From positions 248,001 through 312,000 of the forward strand of contig JAGQDJ010000006.1 in NCBI GenBank assembly GCA_022885665.1: a DNA stretch of 64,000 bases, read 5' to 3'. The position numbers and the translations under genes were made by a program. Shown here piece after piece: positions 41,901 through 49,645 of this stretch. Under the pieces are notes generated by a model. The model searched no databases and was not told where the DNA came from. It saw nothing but the letters and a program-made list of their open reading frames with translations. Source of the DNA: Triops longicaudatus. Its lineage: Eukaryota > Arthropoda > Branchiopoda > Notostraca > Triopsidae. Numbering within the stretch: position 1 is the stretch's first letter; each line of letters begins with the position of its first letter.

Positions 41901-43791
41901 AGAATACGGTGGAGGCCTGTTACGACGTAGGCGTGTGAAACCGGTCCGATACTCCGTAGAAGCCCAATTTTCTCAGCCTGCGGGCTGGATCTCAAGAACT
42001 CCGGACGGAAAATTTGTGTTAGATGCCTCGACCTCGTCCCTTGCTTCGCCGTGGAGTACCAGCAGTCCCTCCCGTCCCCTTTTAGAGACTCATTTCCCCG
42101 TTAGTGCATTTTCCGTCCCTTACACCACAGCAGACACGCGCTTTGGAGACGCCTTACCTGCAGCGGTGGTAGAAAGCGGTGTGTACCGAATCGGGGGTAG
42201 CCGAGCGGGCGAGTACCACCGACCACAACCCATTCTCCACCGGGAAGTCAGTCCACTTCCGACACCTACCGGCTCCCGCATTCCGACGGCTGTTTGGTCA
42301 CCGGAATTCGGACGCCATCGGATCCCGGAACTAGCCACCATTTATACACCAGCAAGTCGAAAGGAAATGCGAGCCAGCTCACCAGGGCCAGGACTTGGGT
42401 TTCTCTCACCTACCACCTTCAGTGACGTCAGTTCCGTCCGACAACCCAGCTCAGTCGAACGCTCCTTCCCGACAACCCTCATTTCCTCACGGCTATCTAC
42501 CTCCCAGTTCGACCCGGCGACGCCGCAGGGATCCGTCAGTTTCGGCCACGTCTTCCCCTACGCTATGCCTCTCTCGCCCAGTACATCCAACACCCGCTAC
42601 ATGAGGGAGTTACCAGCACTGCGGCCCATTCAAGAGCATTTGAGAATGCAGGAACGCTTCACACCACGATTTCAGACCCAAGTCGAGATACACACACCAA
42701 GATCCTCGCTACCGTTGCGACCGGTTGTTTCGGCGAGTCCGGACTTGGGCTTGCTGGTGACAGAATCCGGTAGACACGTTCACCATATCCCTGCCCCACC
42801 GTACATTCCTCCACCGAACCCGCTCCGGTCGCAGCTTTACCGGCCACTCATTGTACCGACTGCGGCCAGGCCATTAGCTACCAGTTCACCACCACGGTCT
42901 CGTACATCGTGGAGTCGGAGACGGTCACCATCGACGCTACAAGAGCTGAGGCTTGGCCCTAGAACCTCTGAGCCCTGGGTCTTACATCGGCCACCTGAAA
43001 TCCTGGGCCGGACGCGTGCCAGTCTCGTAAGTGCTTCCAGCGGTCGAGGAAGCAGCACCCGGGAGCCTCGGTTGACGGTTACCACCAGCCAGCAACACCA
43101 CAAGCCTGACATGTCGATTACCAAGCACTCTCCCCAGAGCATGTCGAGCTCGAGCGGGTTTGAGAGCAAGAATACGTCGCAGCAAAACCAGAGCTCGCAA
43201 TCCGGGTCAGGCTCGGGTCATTCCCAGCTGATACCCGGTGACAGCAGCTCGTCGTGGAGCACACCACCTACGAGAACGAAGAATGAGGGCATTTATGTCA
43301 ACTGGCCACCGTCTTCGCCACCGAGACGCGAACTGTCGCCCACTGTGCAACGCCCGCCTCCTTGGCCTAGTTCTATGTTAAGTACCAGCAGTCCCGCGAC
43401 TACTGTGGAAGAGACGCTTACCGTGGAGCCGAGCTCTGAAGAGCTGACAGATTCAGTGCCGTGGCCTTCACCACGCCCTTTAACTATCCAAACTTCGGCC
43501 AGTCCTCCACCTTTGATAGACGTTCTGGATGCTTCTGTGGATAATCATTACGAGTTTGATTCTGCTCAGAGTCCAGGCGGTGGATCGTCTGACGTGCCAG
43601 AAATGACTTTACTCCCTTCACCCTCACGGATATTACGTGCCCCTGATCCGTCAGGACCAGGTCCTCCCCCCAAAGTGCGCAAATTGGCAAAATATGAGAA
43701 CGTGGAGGCTCGAGTGCAAGCCATGAAGGAGGAGTTCCAGGAATACCGAAAGAAAAAAGCCAAAACTGGAGAACTCGAAAGTGTGTGTTGA
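20532..43791 (+). CDS. tutl: Turtle-like Ig-superfamily transmembrane receptor (IgSF9/Dasm1 family), 15 coding exons
   Basis: Single-pass cell-surface protein. In flies, Turtle controls axon and dendrite patterning, tiling and adhesion. Exons are 20532-20904, 29464-29597, 34760-34988, 35130-35405, 35541-35828, 36008-36198, 36459-36668, 38012-38283, 38408-38580, 38976-39059, 39314-39394, 39667-39852, 40051-40278, 41004-41082 and 41712-43791. All phases join, giving 1,627 residues, slightly longer than fly Turtle as I recall it. Domains: leader 1-124 (hydrophobic 109-124), Ig1 ~130-245, Ig2 247-337, Ig3 340-433, Ig4 434-525, Ig5 528-622, FN3 625-715, linker 716-770, FN3 772-865, TM ~872-896, cytoplasmic tail to 1627. 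Every Ig domain has its Cys pair and Trp. Family hallmarks are CHVEFP, YECKVVFLNR, TPTVQYLPFRL, NGSLLF, APYN and YNMVACRVTDARN. No other IgSF family fits this order. Confidence 0.95.
20911..21553. mobile_element. Non-autonomous pogo/Tigger-like DNA transposon (MITE) in tutl intron 1
   Basis: Terminal inverted repeats begin CAGTA; 20 of the first 25 positions match between the left end and the reverse complement of the right end. TA is found directly outside both ends (20,909-20,910 and 21,554-21,555), as expected for Tc1/mariner-pogo insertion. TTATAGCCGAT occurs at 20,961, 20,978 and 21,519 in the same orientation, with diverged copies between them. There is no transposase frame in 643 bp. 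The left end lies six bases after the exon-1 donor, whose positions +5 and +6 are the flanking TA. Confidence 0.77.
21554..29463 (+). other. tutl: tutl intron 1 (remainder)
   Basis: With the transposon upstream, this intron spans 20,905-29,463. It contains a 12-base poly-C run at 25,417-25,428 and several GC-richer patches (22,080-22,760 and 23,210-23,460) that could be regulatory. No reading frame resembles a known protein on either strand. It ends with acceptor GTTACACTTAG. Confidence 0.8.
25417..25428 (+). repeat. Poly-C run (12 C)
   Basis: Uninterrupted C homopolymer inside tutl intron 1. Confidence 0.9.
29464..29597 (+). CDS. tutl: tutl exon 2: first half of Ig1
   Basis: It encodes the B-strand Cys (VIFNCHVEFP) and the Trp of VVQWHKK of a V-like Ig domain. 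It enters at phase 1, completing a Gly codon, and leaves at phase 0 at AAA|gtaagt. CHVEFP followed by PYVVQW is diagnostic of Turtle/IgSF9. Confidence 0.95.
31496..31507 (+). repeat. Poly-G run (12 G)
   Basis: Uninterrupted G homopolymer inside tutl intron 2. Confidence 0.9.
32255..32450 (+). repeat. AT-rich low-complexity block with AAATATTT units
   Basis: Repeated variants of AGAAATATTTTT and TTATTAATAAA form a simple-sequence tract with many short palindromes. Confidence 0.75.
34760..34988 (+). CDS. tutl: tutl exon 3: second half of Ig1
   Basis: It encodes PIYVWYDNYP, HSGEGYEGR and the F-strand DQGWYECKVVFLNR, then NGTW. Sequons are visible at NLT, NRT and NGT. The linker after WHKK is only a few residues (DVEI), shorter than the fly loop as I remember it. 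Ends at phase 1 (CAT G|gtaatt). Confidence 0.95.
35130..35405 (+). CDS. tutl: tutl exon 4: Ig2
   Basis: A complete I-set Ig domain in one symmetric phase 1-1 exon, running from APPRFTFTPQDVVYV to TTKVVVAG, with Cys in VILTCQAEG and DYVCIARNGEG and Trp in ILWYRY. The donor is GC rather than GT (GCAG|gcaagt). Confidence 0.95.
35406..35540 (+). other. tutl: GC-AG intron (tutl intron 4)
   Basis: The intron begins GCAAGT, the typical context of a GC donor, and ends TTGACAG. Joining at this site keeps phase 1 and gives VVVAGGAVIVVPP, matching the family sequence. The only nearby GT is four bases downstream and would shift the frame. Confidence 0.88.
35541..35828 (+). CDS. tutl: tutl exon 5: Ig3
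   Basis: A complete Ig domain in a symmetric phase 1-1 exon, with Cys in VEMACEARA and GTFTCEVSNGIG, Trp in VQWLRE, and sequons NTT and NVS. The final T joins TC of exon 6 to give Phe. Confidence 0.95.
36008..36198 (+). CDS. tutl: tutl exon 6: first half of Ig4
   Basis: It carries PARVSFTPTVQYLPFRLSG, VVRCHVEANPP, FITWTKDKR and NGSLLFQK. TPTVQYLPFRL is one of the most conserved stretches of the family. Donor AAA|gtaaat, phase 0. Confidence 0.95.
36459..36668 (+). CDS. tutl: tutl exon 7: end of Ig4 and start of Ig5
   Basis: It begins VSQDHQGRYTCTPYNVHGTA (F strand of Ig4), then VLVREPPVFQTRP, QAVYQRK and MECEAQGAPPPTLTWRR (B and C strands of Ig5). Phase 0 at both ends, 70 codons. Confidence 0.93.
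36718..36877. mobile_element. Possible small foldback/MITE in tutl intron 7
   Basis: The ends are imperfect inverted repeats of about 38 bp, both starting CAGT and containing TATAA(G)TGAACC with a CTGG core. The centre is about 80 bp. There is no TA or other clear flanking duplication, so this may be an old relative of the intron-1 element. Confidence 0.45.
37081..37370. mobile_element. Possible pogo/Tigger-like element remnant in tutl intron 7
   Basis: The left end TACAATAGAACTCCGATTTT is matched in inverted orientation by AAAATCGGAATTCCA at 37,357-37,371, with about 20 paired bases. A second, near-identical inner copy of the right arm lies 31 bp before it. There is no coding capacity. A similar left end occurs at 60,583. 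Confidence 0.45.
38012..38283 (+). CDS. tutl: tutl exon 8: end of Ig5 and start of FN3-1
   Basis: It encodes VDGRPLPRDRTRV, the F-strand GGYECVASNEVATL, then the FN3 start PHAPYNVTVESG and LEWQPGYAGG. It ends at phase 2 inside the Trp codon (TG|G). Confidence 0.95.
38408..38580 (+). CDS. tutl: tutl exon 9: end of FN3-1
   Basis: It encodes YRQEGASKWIPF, LQPGTPYEFQVIGRNHLGEG and VVRVATK, the C'-G strands of a fibronectin type III domain. Phase 2 in, phase 1 out. Confidence 0.94.
38976..39059 (+). CDS. tutl: tutl exon 10: Pro-rich linker (cassette-like)
   Basis: A 28-residue segment rich in Pro, Ser and acidic residues (QIPPTPNPPGPSR, then PPPQSEDEE). The acceptor is TACGTCAG and the donor AAA|gtaagg. 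It is symmetric phase 1-1, so it can be skipped in frame. Assigned from splice signals, open frame and phase rather than clear homology. Confidence 0.75.
39314..39394 (+). CDS. tutl: tutl exon 11: short linker (cassette-like)
   Basis: 27 residues (VRNYSIVVYPTDEHG, STYIPTVFKPK), with a strong acceptor TTTTTAG and a symmetric phase 1-1 structure between the two FN3 domains. Assigned from splice signals and phase. Confidence 0.72.
39667..39852 (+). CDS. tutl: tutl exon 12: start of FN3-2
   Basis: It encodes LAPFAPRNLTLSEQSDG, LLTWTQPREDG, YYTVDY and NQWKRL. The Trp of LLTW is the FN3 core residue. Phase 1-1. Confidence 0.93.
40051..40278 (+). CDS. tutl: tutl exon 13: end of FN3-2 and transmembrane helix
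   Basis: It encodes VKNLLHGRTYYFRVNAHT (F strand of FN3), then KDKAITAGIVGGILFFIVAI continuing as a ~25-residue membrane helix, stopped by the basic KICNKRRRRKQ. Donor AAAG|gtaata, phase 1. Confidence 0.95.
41004..41082 (+). CDS. tutl: tutl exon 14: conserved juxtamembrane tail
   Basis: It encodes AYNMVACRVTDARNGSQGG and KQVPLKK. NMVACR(I/V)TDARN follows the transmembrane helix in fly Turtle too. Phase 1 in, phase 2 out (AA|A). Confidence 0.94.
41712..43791 (+). CDS. tutl: tutl exon 15: long cytoplasmic tail and stop
   Basis: 693 codons in one exon. The N-terminal part has basic patches (KRRQIPHRMRR and LLRRRRVKP). RTPDGKFVLD is a probable conserved motif. The middle is Ser/Pro/Thr-rich with many PxxP-type stretches, likely disordered and suited to SH3/WW binding. 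The C-terminal part is helical and charged (KLAKYENVEARVQAMKEEF, then EYRKKK) and ends ESVC, which could act as a PDZ-type ligand. Acceptor TTTCGCAG; stop TGA 43,789-43,791. Confidence 0.93.
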
Positions 43792-45245
43792 ACAAAAGGC
43801 TGCGAGTGAAAAACTTGTGTGCAATTGTGCTCTCTAAAGGAAAAACTTACTGTTGAAAATTCGAAAGATGACAGGAACGACAGCTGTTTAGTGCTACATA
43901 GACGGATGACGTCACAAAGAACCTTCAAAGACTTCCTTACCACTTTTGAGATAGCAATATTTGATGGATCTCTTTCGGCAAGAGTCCAGTATTACTGCGC
44001 TAATTATCCACTATTTCCCCCCCGTCTCTCCCACCCTCCTTTAACCCCACCCACCTGATTTTTTGCAAGTTTTTCTTGGATATTCGCTAGCCCACAAAAG
44101 GAAGAGGACACCGGTTATGGCTTACTTCGTTTATTTCTTTGTATTCCAATGAAGAAAATTCAATCTACCCGGGGTCTCATTTTAGACTCACGCCCCACCC
44201 TTATTTTCCCCAAAATTTTCCCTTTTCCCGAAACAACGGTGTTCACAGTTTTTAACGTTTTACCTGATCCAACCTCGAGTCGGTTGTTTGTCACGTGTAT
44301 GAGTGTACTGAACTGAGATAGTTTTCCAGCTCAATAATGTGCATGACAGGATATAAAGAAAAAATAGCCCCTTTCTTTTTAGAGCGAGCAACACAAACAA
44401 ATTATCCCTAGAAATGTGGTGACAAATTGATCATTTTTCAATTCCCCTCCAGTGACCTCCTTAAGAAAATTCTATTTCCTGGTAAACTATTTCAACCCCC
44501 CTTTTCCTCCTACAAACATGGTGTCGTCCGAATCGAAGGAACNNNNNCCCCCCCCCCCCCCCGCAATTTTTTCAACATTCCATTTTCATTCCTGCCATTT
44601 CAAAGATGAGACTTAGCGTCTATCGCAAAAAGAAAGAAAATTTAGCCGTGAAGCGTCAGCCACGTGTTAAATTGATACGCGTGTTCTGAGGTGGATTTTG
44701 TATATATCTTGGCACGTGTTCTAGGGAAGGGATGACAAGAAAAGAAAACAGTCGAGTGCGTTAGGGGCCCATATGCTTCATTGTGTGTTTGTCGTGTTGG
44801 TTGCTACGGGTCTTTGATTTCAGTTTCTGGACAACCTACTTCATTGGGTTTTCTTCTTTCGGTGGTCATGCATTTTCACTCACCCCGTCCGTTATTTATT
44901 TATTTTTTATTTTTTTGCGTTTATACTCATGACAAGAATTTTTTTTTATTTTTTACCTGTCTTTTTTGTTGCTGTTCAAAGTTATTTTCTGTTACCTACT
45001 GGTGCTAAAAGATGCGAAGACAAACCTAGTGCGCAACTTTTTTCTTTCATTTCAGAAATGCTGTCACTGCCAAACTTGCGTTTCGGTTTATGTTGCTTCC
45101 ACGACTTACGTGAAGACAAATACTCAAAAAAGATGTGTACGAGGGTTGATATAAATGAGATTAAAATAAGTCAAAACATGGGTTTGTTTTCATTTACGGT
45201 CTATTTACAAATTCAGTTATGATACTTTAAGGGCTACGTTCAATA
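43792..45245. other. tutl 3' UTR and convergent intergenic stretch
   Basis: No coding frame. An AT-rich tract with TTATTTATTTATTTT at 44,890-44,910 could be an AU-rich element on the plus strand. On the minus strand it reads as repeated AATAAA, which would suit the end of the minus-strand gene that stops at 45,246. A possible plus-strand polyadenylation variant ATTAAA lies at 45,160-45,165. Confidence 0.55.
44543..44562 (+). other. Assembly gap (5 N) followed by poly-C (15 C)
   Basis: Five N are directly followed by 15 C at 44,548-44,562. The gap probably marks a homopolymer that could not be read through, so the true length here is unknown. Confidence 0.95.
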
Positions 45246-45933
45246 CTATTCACTTCTTCCGCTCTTCGGGTGGAGTTTCCCTTCCACAATTTGTTCCACG
45301 TATTTAATTCCCTGTAACAGGTAAGACAGCAGTTAAAAGCAGGCAATATTGGATATAATATAATGTGTATACATCGACAATAGGAAGGTCTCGCCTCATA
45401 TCCTTGGGAACAAAGGCTTCGTTACGTTGCAACAAGCTCCAACCCAAGTGTAAACCAACAATAACAGGGACCATTACCAACATCACAGCATTCTTCTTGG
45501 CAAACTTGGACCAACGTAATTTCGGATCTTCCATTTTTAATATTATATCTTCTCTAAAGTGTAGACGACCTTCTTCAACCTATAACAATAAAACTTAAAT
45601 TGGATTATAATTTGTGAGGACACAATTTTCAAATACGACGAACCAAAAAGCTACACAGTAAAACTGATATAAATTTACAGAGACAAGTATAAATATAAGA
45701 GGCACTATCAACTATGCTGAAGGACAGGTTTTTATTTTCGGGCATCCAGCGTACTTGAATAGGTTTTAAACACAAGCTAAGAACATTGAATAGCAAACAA
45801 ATTGAACACAAAAAATAGCGTTTATTTATTAGAGATAAATGAGTAAGTTGAATCGAGACATTGAAGACACATACCGTATAAAAGTAATGTAATCTTAACA
45901 TAGATTCGTCTAAACAAACTTTACGTAACGACA
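45246..45933 (-). CDS. Unnamed small single-helix protein, three visible coding exons
   Basis: The exons, in minus order, are 45,933-45,875, 45,579-45,373 and 45,311-45,246 (stop TAG 45,248-45,246). Both introns are phase 0 on each side with good sites (ACG|gtatgt...GTTATAG and GAT|gtatac...CTGTTACAG), of 295 and 61 bp. The product reads VSLRKVCLDESMLRLHYFYT, VEEGRLHFREDIILKMEDP, KLRWSKFAKKNA, a hydrophobic span VMLVMVPVIVGLHLGW, then RNEAFVPKDMRRDLPIVD and GIKYVEQIVEGKLHPKSG. It has basic residues before one helix and a charged tail, the look of a small mitochondrial or ER membrane protein. I do not recognise the family. The start is uncertain: ATG 45,901 inside exon 1, or an upstream exon at 47,005. 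Confidence 0.68.
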
Positions 45934-45935
45934 CT

Positions 45936-45996
45936 TCACCATCGCAAGTCAGCAGCTAGAATTGTGTCACCATCGCAAGTCAGCAGCTAGAATTGT
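45936..45996. repeat. Tandem duplication, 30-bp unit twice, period 31
   Basis: An identical 30-bp unit starting TCACCATCGCAAGTCAGCAG lies at 45,936-45,965 and 45,967-45,996. It directly abuts the first clear exon of the small minus-strand gene. On that strand each copy carries a potential acceptor TTCTAG|CTG. Confidence 0.9.
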
Positions 45997-46992
45997 TACA
46001 TGATTCGTTACGGATAATAAGTGACTTTTCGAAATAAAAAAATTAAATGACAGACTAAATTACGTTACAATAATAACTATTAGATTTTAATGTTGCTTAC
46101 AAATTTTCGGTGTCGGTATTGTGACCAATGTCAACACAATGTGGGAAAACGATAACGACGCCACCTATTGAAACATTCTGTCCCTGCAAGATGATTAGAT
46201 AAACCACTAGATGACCTTTGCGTTCCCAAGCTTCAAAAATACAGTGAAGCTCGACGGATAAATTCTCAGCATAATGAACCTTATATACGGGGTAAAAACA
46301 GTGAACATTTTACATGAAATATGCGCATATTCCTGTTTGTATTTACATGGCAGAAAAGCGCTGCATTCGTATACAGTATACGTTTTTAAAAAAGTAAGAT
46401 ATTTTAAGAAGTTAAAGATAACACGGCTGAACTTTTTTTTTTTTTATCTCCTAAGCATTCTGCGATCCACATTGCTGGCATTAGATCCTCTATCCGTGTG
46501 TGACCAATTTTCTTTGCATACAGCGCCTTTGCAAGGTAGGTAAGATTTAGATATGCATCCCTACTATTACACGTATTGGCATGGACCGTAGTTTGCGTTA
46601 TGAAAGTCTGTTTCCATTCCCAAATTGGACTTCGAGTGTAGCAAGAAGACAGTAATATAACCGGGATGCAATTTTCTGCGTCCTAAAACTACCTCATAAT
46701 CTCGGTCAGTAAAGCACTGTGAAGCTAGGAGAAACGAAGATGTTTCACAACCGGAGGGCGGGAACATTCATTGTTAAGGGTTTTATAACCCTCAGCTGGG
46801 TCTGATTCTGTATTTTACGAACTGTAATGTAACATATGACCATTTAATGCGTCGATCTGATTGTTTGATACCCCAATGGGTATCTCTTTTCTTACATTTC
46901 TTGTAAGCACCGCGATAGAAAGTTGGACTTGATCAGTGATACATAGGGAAGAAAAAAAAGGATGAAGGAACTGTCTTCAAATCTTTCCTTAC

Positions 46993-47005
46993 TTTCAGCA
47001 GCCAT
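46993..47005 (-). CDS. Candidate start exon (MAAE) of the small minus-strand gene
   Basis: ATGGCTGCTGAAA followed by donor GTAAGG, with A at -3 and G at +4 of the ATG. It is phase 1 and would join the TG at 45,933 to make an in-frame Met, giving a 114-residue protein. The matching acceptor (GGTGAAG) has a poor pyrimidine tract, so this join is only a proposal. Confidence 0.3.
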
Positions 47006-48010
47006 TTTTACGGGAAACTCCTCCGTCTACTTACAAATGAAACAAGGCGGAAGCGCGTTGGCGTAGGTTTATTGTGGGCACGTGGAGTTGCTTCCCGCGT
47101 ATCGTCGCGTAGTCTGATATATTACATCACCAAAGCTTTTAAGATTAAATTGATGACATGAAGATCCCTTTGCCCCCGTTATTGATAACTTCGTTGGGAA
47201 CATTATCGATTCACGCTCGAAGAGAAGCAAACGCGAACAATCATTCTTAGTCAGGCCCTAACCTCCAAAGCTTTTCCCGCTTTTGGAAACTTTGCCATTT
47301 TTTTAGGGGCGATGGATACATTACTGCACTAGAGCTCCTTGACTACGGACATCAACTATGCATGGAACTTGTTGCGTGTCGCGAATCAAGCCGTGTGTGC
47401 TTGAATGAAGAGCGTATTTTTCCCTCTTTTTACTAAAAGTTGCGCGCGTTACTACAAGTTTTTGGGTCAATAACATATTTTTCCCTTGAGAAGTATTATC
47501 ACCGTGTTCCTGACAGATCTCGGATGAACGGTTGAGAAGAAATTCAGAAGCGCAGGAAGACATACAAAGGTATTCGTATTCACGGCTCCGGAAAATTTAA
47601 CATGCGTAACTGGGAGCTCTATTCAACTCTATTCTGCGTTAGTCCGCCTTAGAATGTATTCTAAATAGATTCAGACGAGCTTGTTTGCTTTGGTAAAGAC
47701 CTTCTTTTGGCGAACTGTCCTTATTGACGCTGTTTTATCCGTAACCAAGTCGACACCCGTCTTTATTTCCGTGTTATACGAGTTTTGGGCTTCCTATGTA
47801 TTTGCTGGTGCACTCTGTGTGATACTCGCCAGAGACTAATAGCGCATTTTATGATTTGGCAACCCGCCTATCCCCTCGCCTCTTGCTTTTACTTTCCGCA
47901 AGATCAATATGATGAATTGACGAGCGAAATGACCGACTTGAAAATGGTACAGGACACAGCGTCGTAAATTCTAAGCGTAGAAATTTTTGCGAGCAACAAA
48001 GTTTCACACC

Positions 48011-48300
48011 AATGACGATCCGATTTTAGATCCGATCTGTTCCGAACAAAGATCCGATCCTTCAAAAAAATGGAGAAAATATACATTAATCGATATAAGC
48101 GAAAAGTATCGATATTAAAGCAAAATATAGTTTATAAATAGATATAAATCGATACGTTAATTAATGATTGCGGCTTTTAACCTTATAAGCTAGTAAAAAA
48201 ATTTCTCCACACAAGGCTGATTGTAGTTTGTCCGAAACAATTCGATCCGATCCTAGCAAATTTCAAGGTAGGTCGATCTGATCTGATCGAGATCTTTCTG
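48011..48300. repeat. Cluster of GATCCGAT motifs with a ~23-bp imperfect direct repeat
   Basis: GATCCGAT or one-base variants occur near 48,018, 48,031, 48,050, 48,243 and 48,275. A longer unit, CCGAACAAAGATCCGATCCT, at 48,042-48,061 is imperfectly repeated near 48,231-48,254. ATCGATA-type motifs lie between. Confidence 0.6.
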
Positions 48301-49620
48301 AAAAGATTCAAAGCACTGATCATAGCCCAGGATGGTTCTATCCCGGCCCGCGAGCGGAAAAGTGATCTCGAACTTTTATAGAACCAAAGTTGTCCTTGAA
48401 TTTTTTTTTTCGGCAGATTTTACGTAATAGTGTGGTAGTATTTACAGACGATCTAGGTTGAAACCTCTGTTTGTCCAGCTGTTTTTGCGCGTTTGCGGTA
48501 ATTTATTACGACGAATTTTTCTTTTCTGAGCCATTTCCTTTAAGCGTACTTTATAGCTTTACCGAAAGCACTTTGGCTTACACTTGGCCGTTTCTTTATG
48601 AAGTTCGAAAAGTTTTACAACCTTTGGTTAATGGTCCCTTTAAAATCGCGGTTTAGTTCAGAAGACATCTACCGCAATCGCTTGTCCTAGATAACCAAAT
48701 AAGAACTTTTTCGTTTCAAAGGCGCTTGTCGTTTTATGTAGGCTGCAGGTTCGCTGCCAATTCAAATAAAATGGTAAGTGGGTCTCATCTTTGTCTCTTT
48801 TCACGTTCGGTGGCATGAAGAAAGTTCTTAATGACTAGAAGTTGTATTACAGTAATAAAAGTCTCAGATTAAAGTGGAGCGAACGTACAGTGTAGCGAAA
48901 TACGCAACTTACCTTGATCTCTCGTTTGGAAGCGCGGTTGCGGAGCTCCCATGACAAGTAGCTATTGAGGCTCGTATTGTCTGGCTTGCGGAGACTGTAC
49001 TTCTCAGAATCTCCTCTTTTGATGCTAAGACATTTGATATAAGTGGTTGTAATTAAGTGTGCCAGAAACAACGAAATTAGACCGTGAAATCTGCAGTTCC
49101 TCATTTGACTTTTTTTTTTATTGCCGCGTTGTAATTGAGCCGAACAGCTTGAGCCATAACACAAGCGCCAAGAAGCAATATTTGAATGCCTTTCATACGA
49201 TCTCAAGTTATTCTCCATATCAGATTCGATTTGGTGTTATATGTTGCAGGTATATAGAGAAAATCAATAAAACCAATATATTTTAGGAATATATTAATTA
49301 TAAACATAAATAGTTTTCATTGTAGTGAGTGATTAATATACCACTCGTAAGGCATTTAAGGCTATCAATGTAGTTTAAGGCCCCGGTATACACAAACCTC
49401 TTATTGGAGATTAGCATGGGAACTTTCAGATATCATGATGGGAAAGTGGTTAAACAATCAAAGAAACTGTTGTGACAGTAATATTGGTGTTGTAAGTATG
49501 TAGCACGCCACTATAAATTTTTCTTTAAAAAGCTTTCGCTAAATTTGTAAATTACAGTTGAATTTTGCTACTTTTCTATTCTACGGAAAATGTAAATCAA
49601 GCAAACTGGTGCACCAGGTC

Positions 49621-49645
49621 TTTTTTTTTTTTTTTTTTTTTTTTT
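49621..49645 (+). repeat. Poly-T run (25 T)
   Basis: Uninterrupted T homopolymer, preceded by the 12-bp palindrome CTGGTGCACCAG. It could be a poly-A tail of a minus-oriented retroposed sequence, but I see no target-site duplication. Confidence 0.85.

Noticed and set aside
42395..43943. Long frames antisense to or offset from tutl exon 15
   Set aside because: Shadows of the Pro/Ser-rich, GC-richer coding exon; no independent support.
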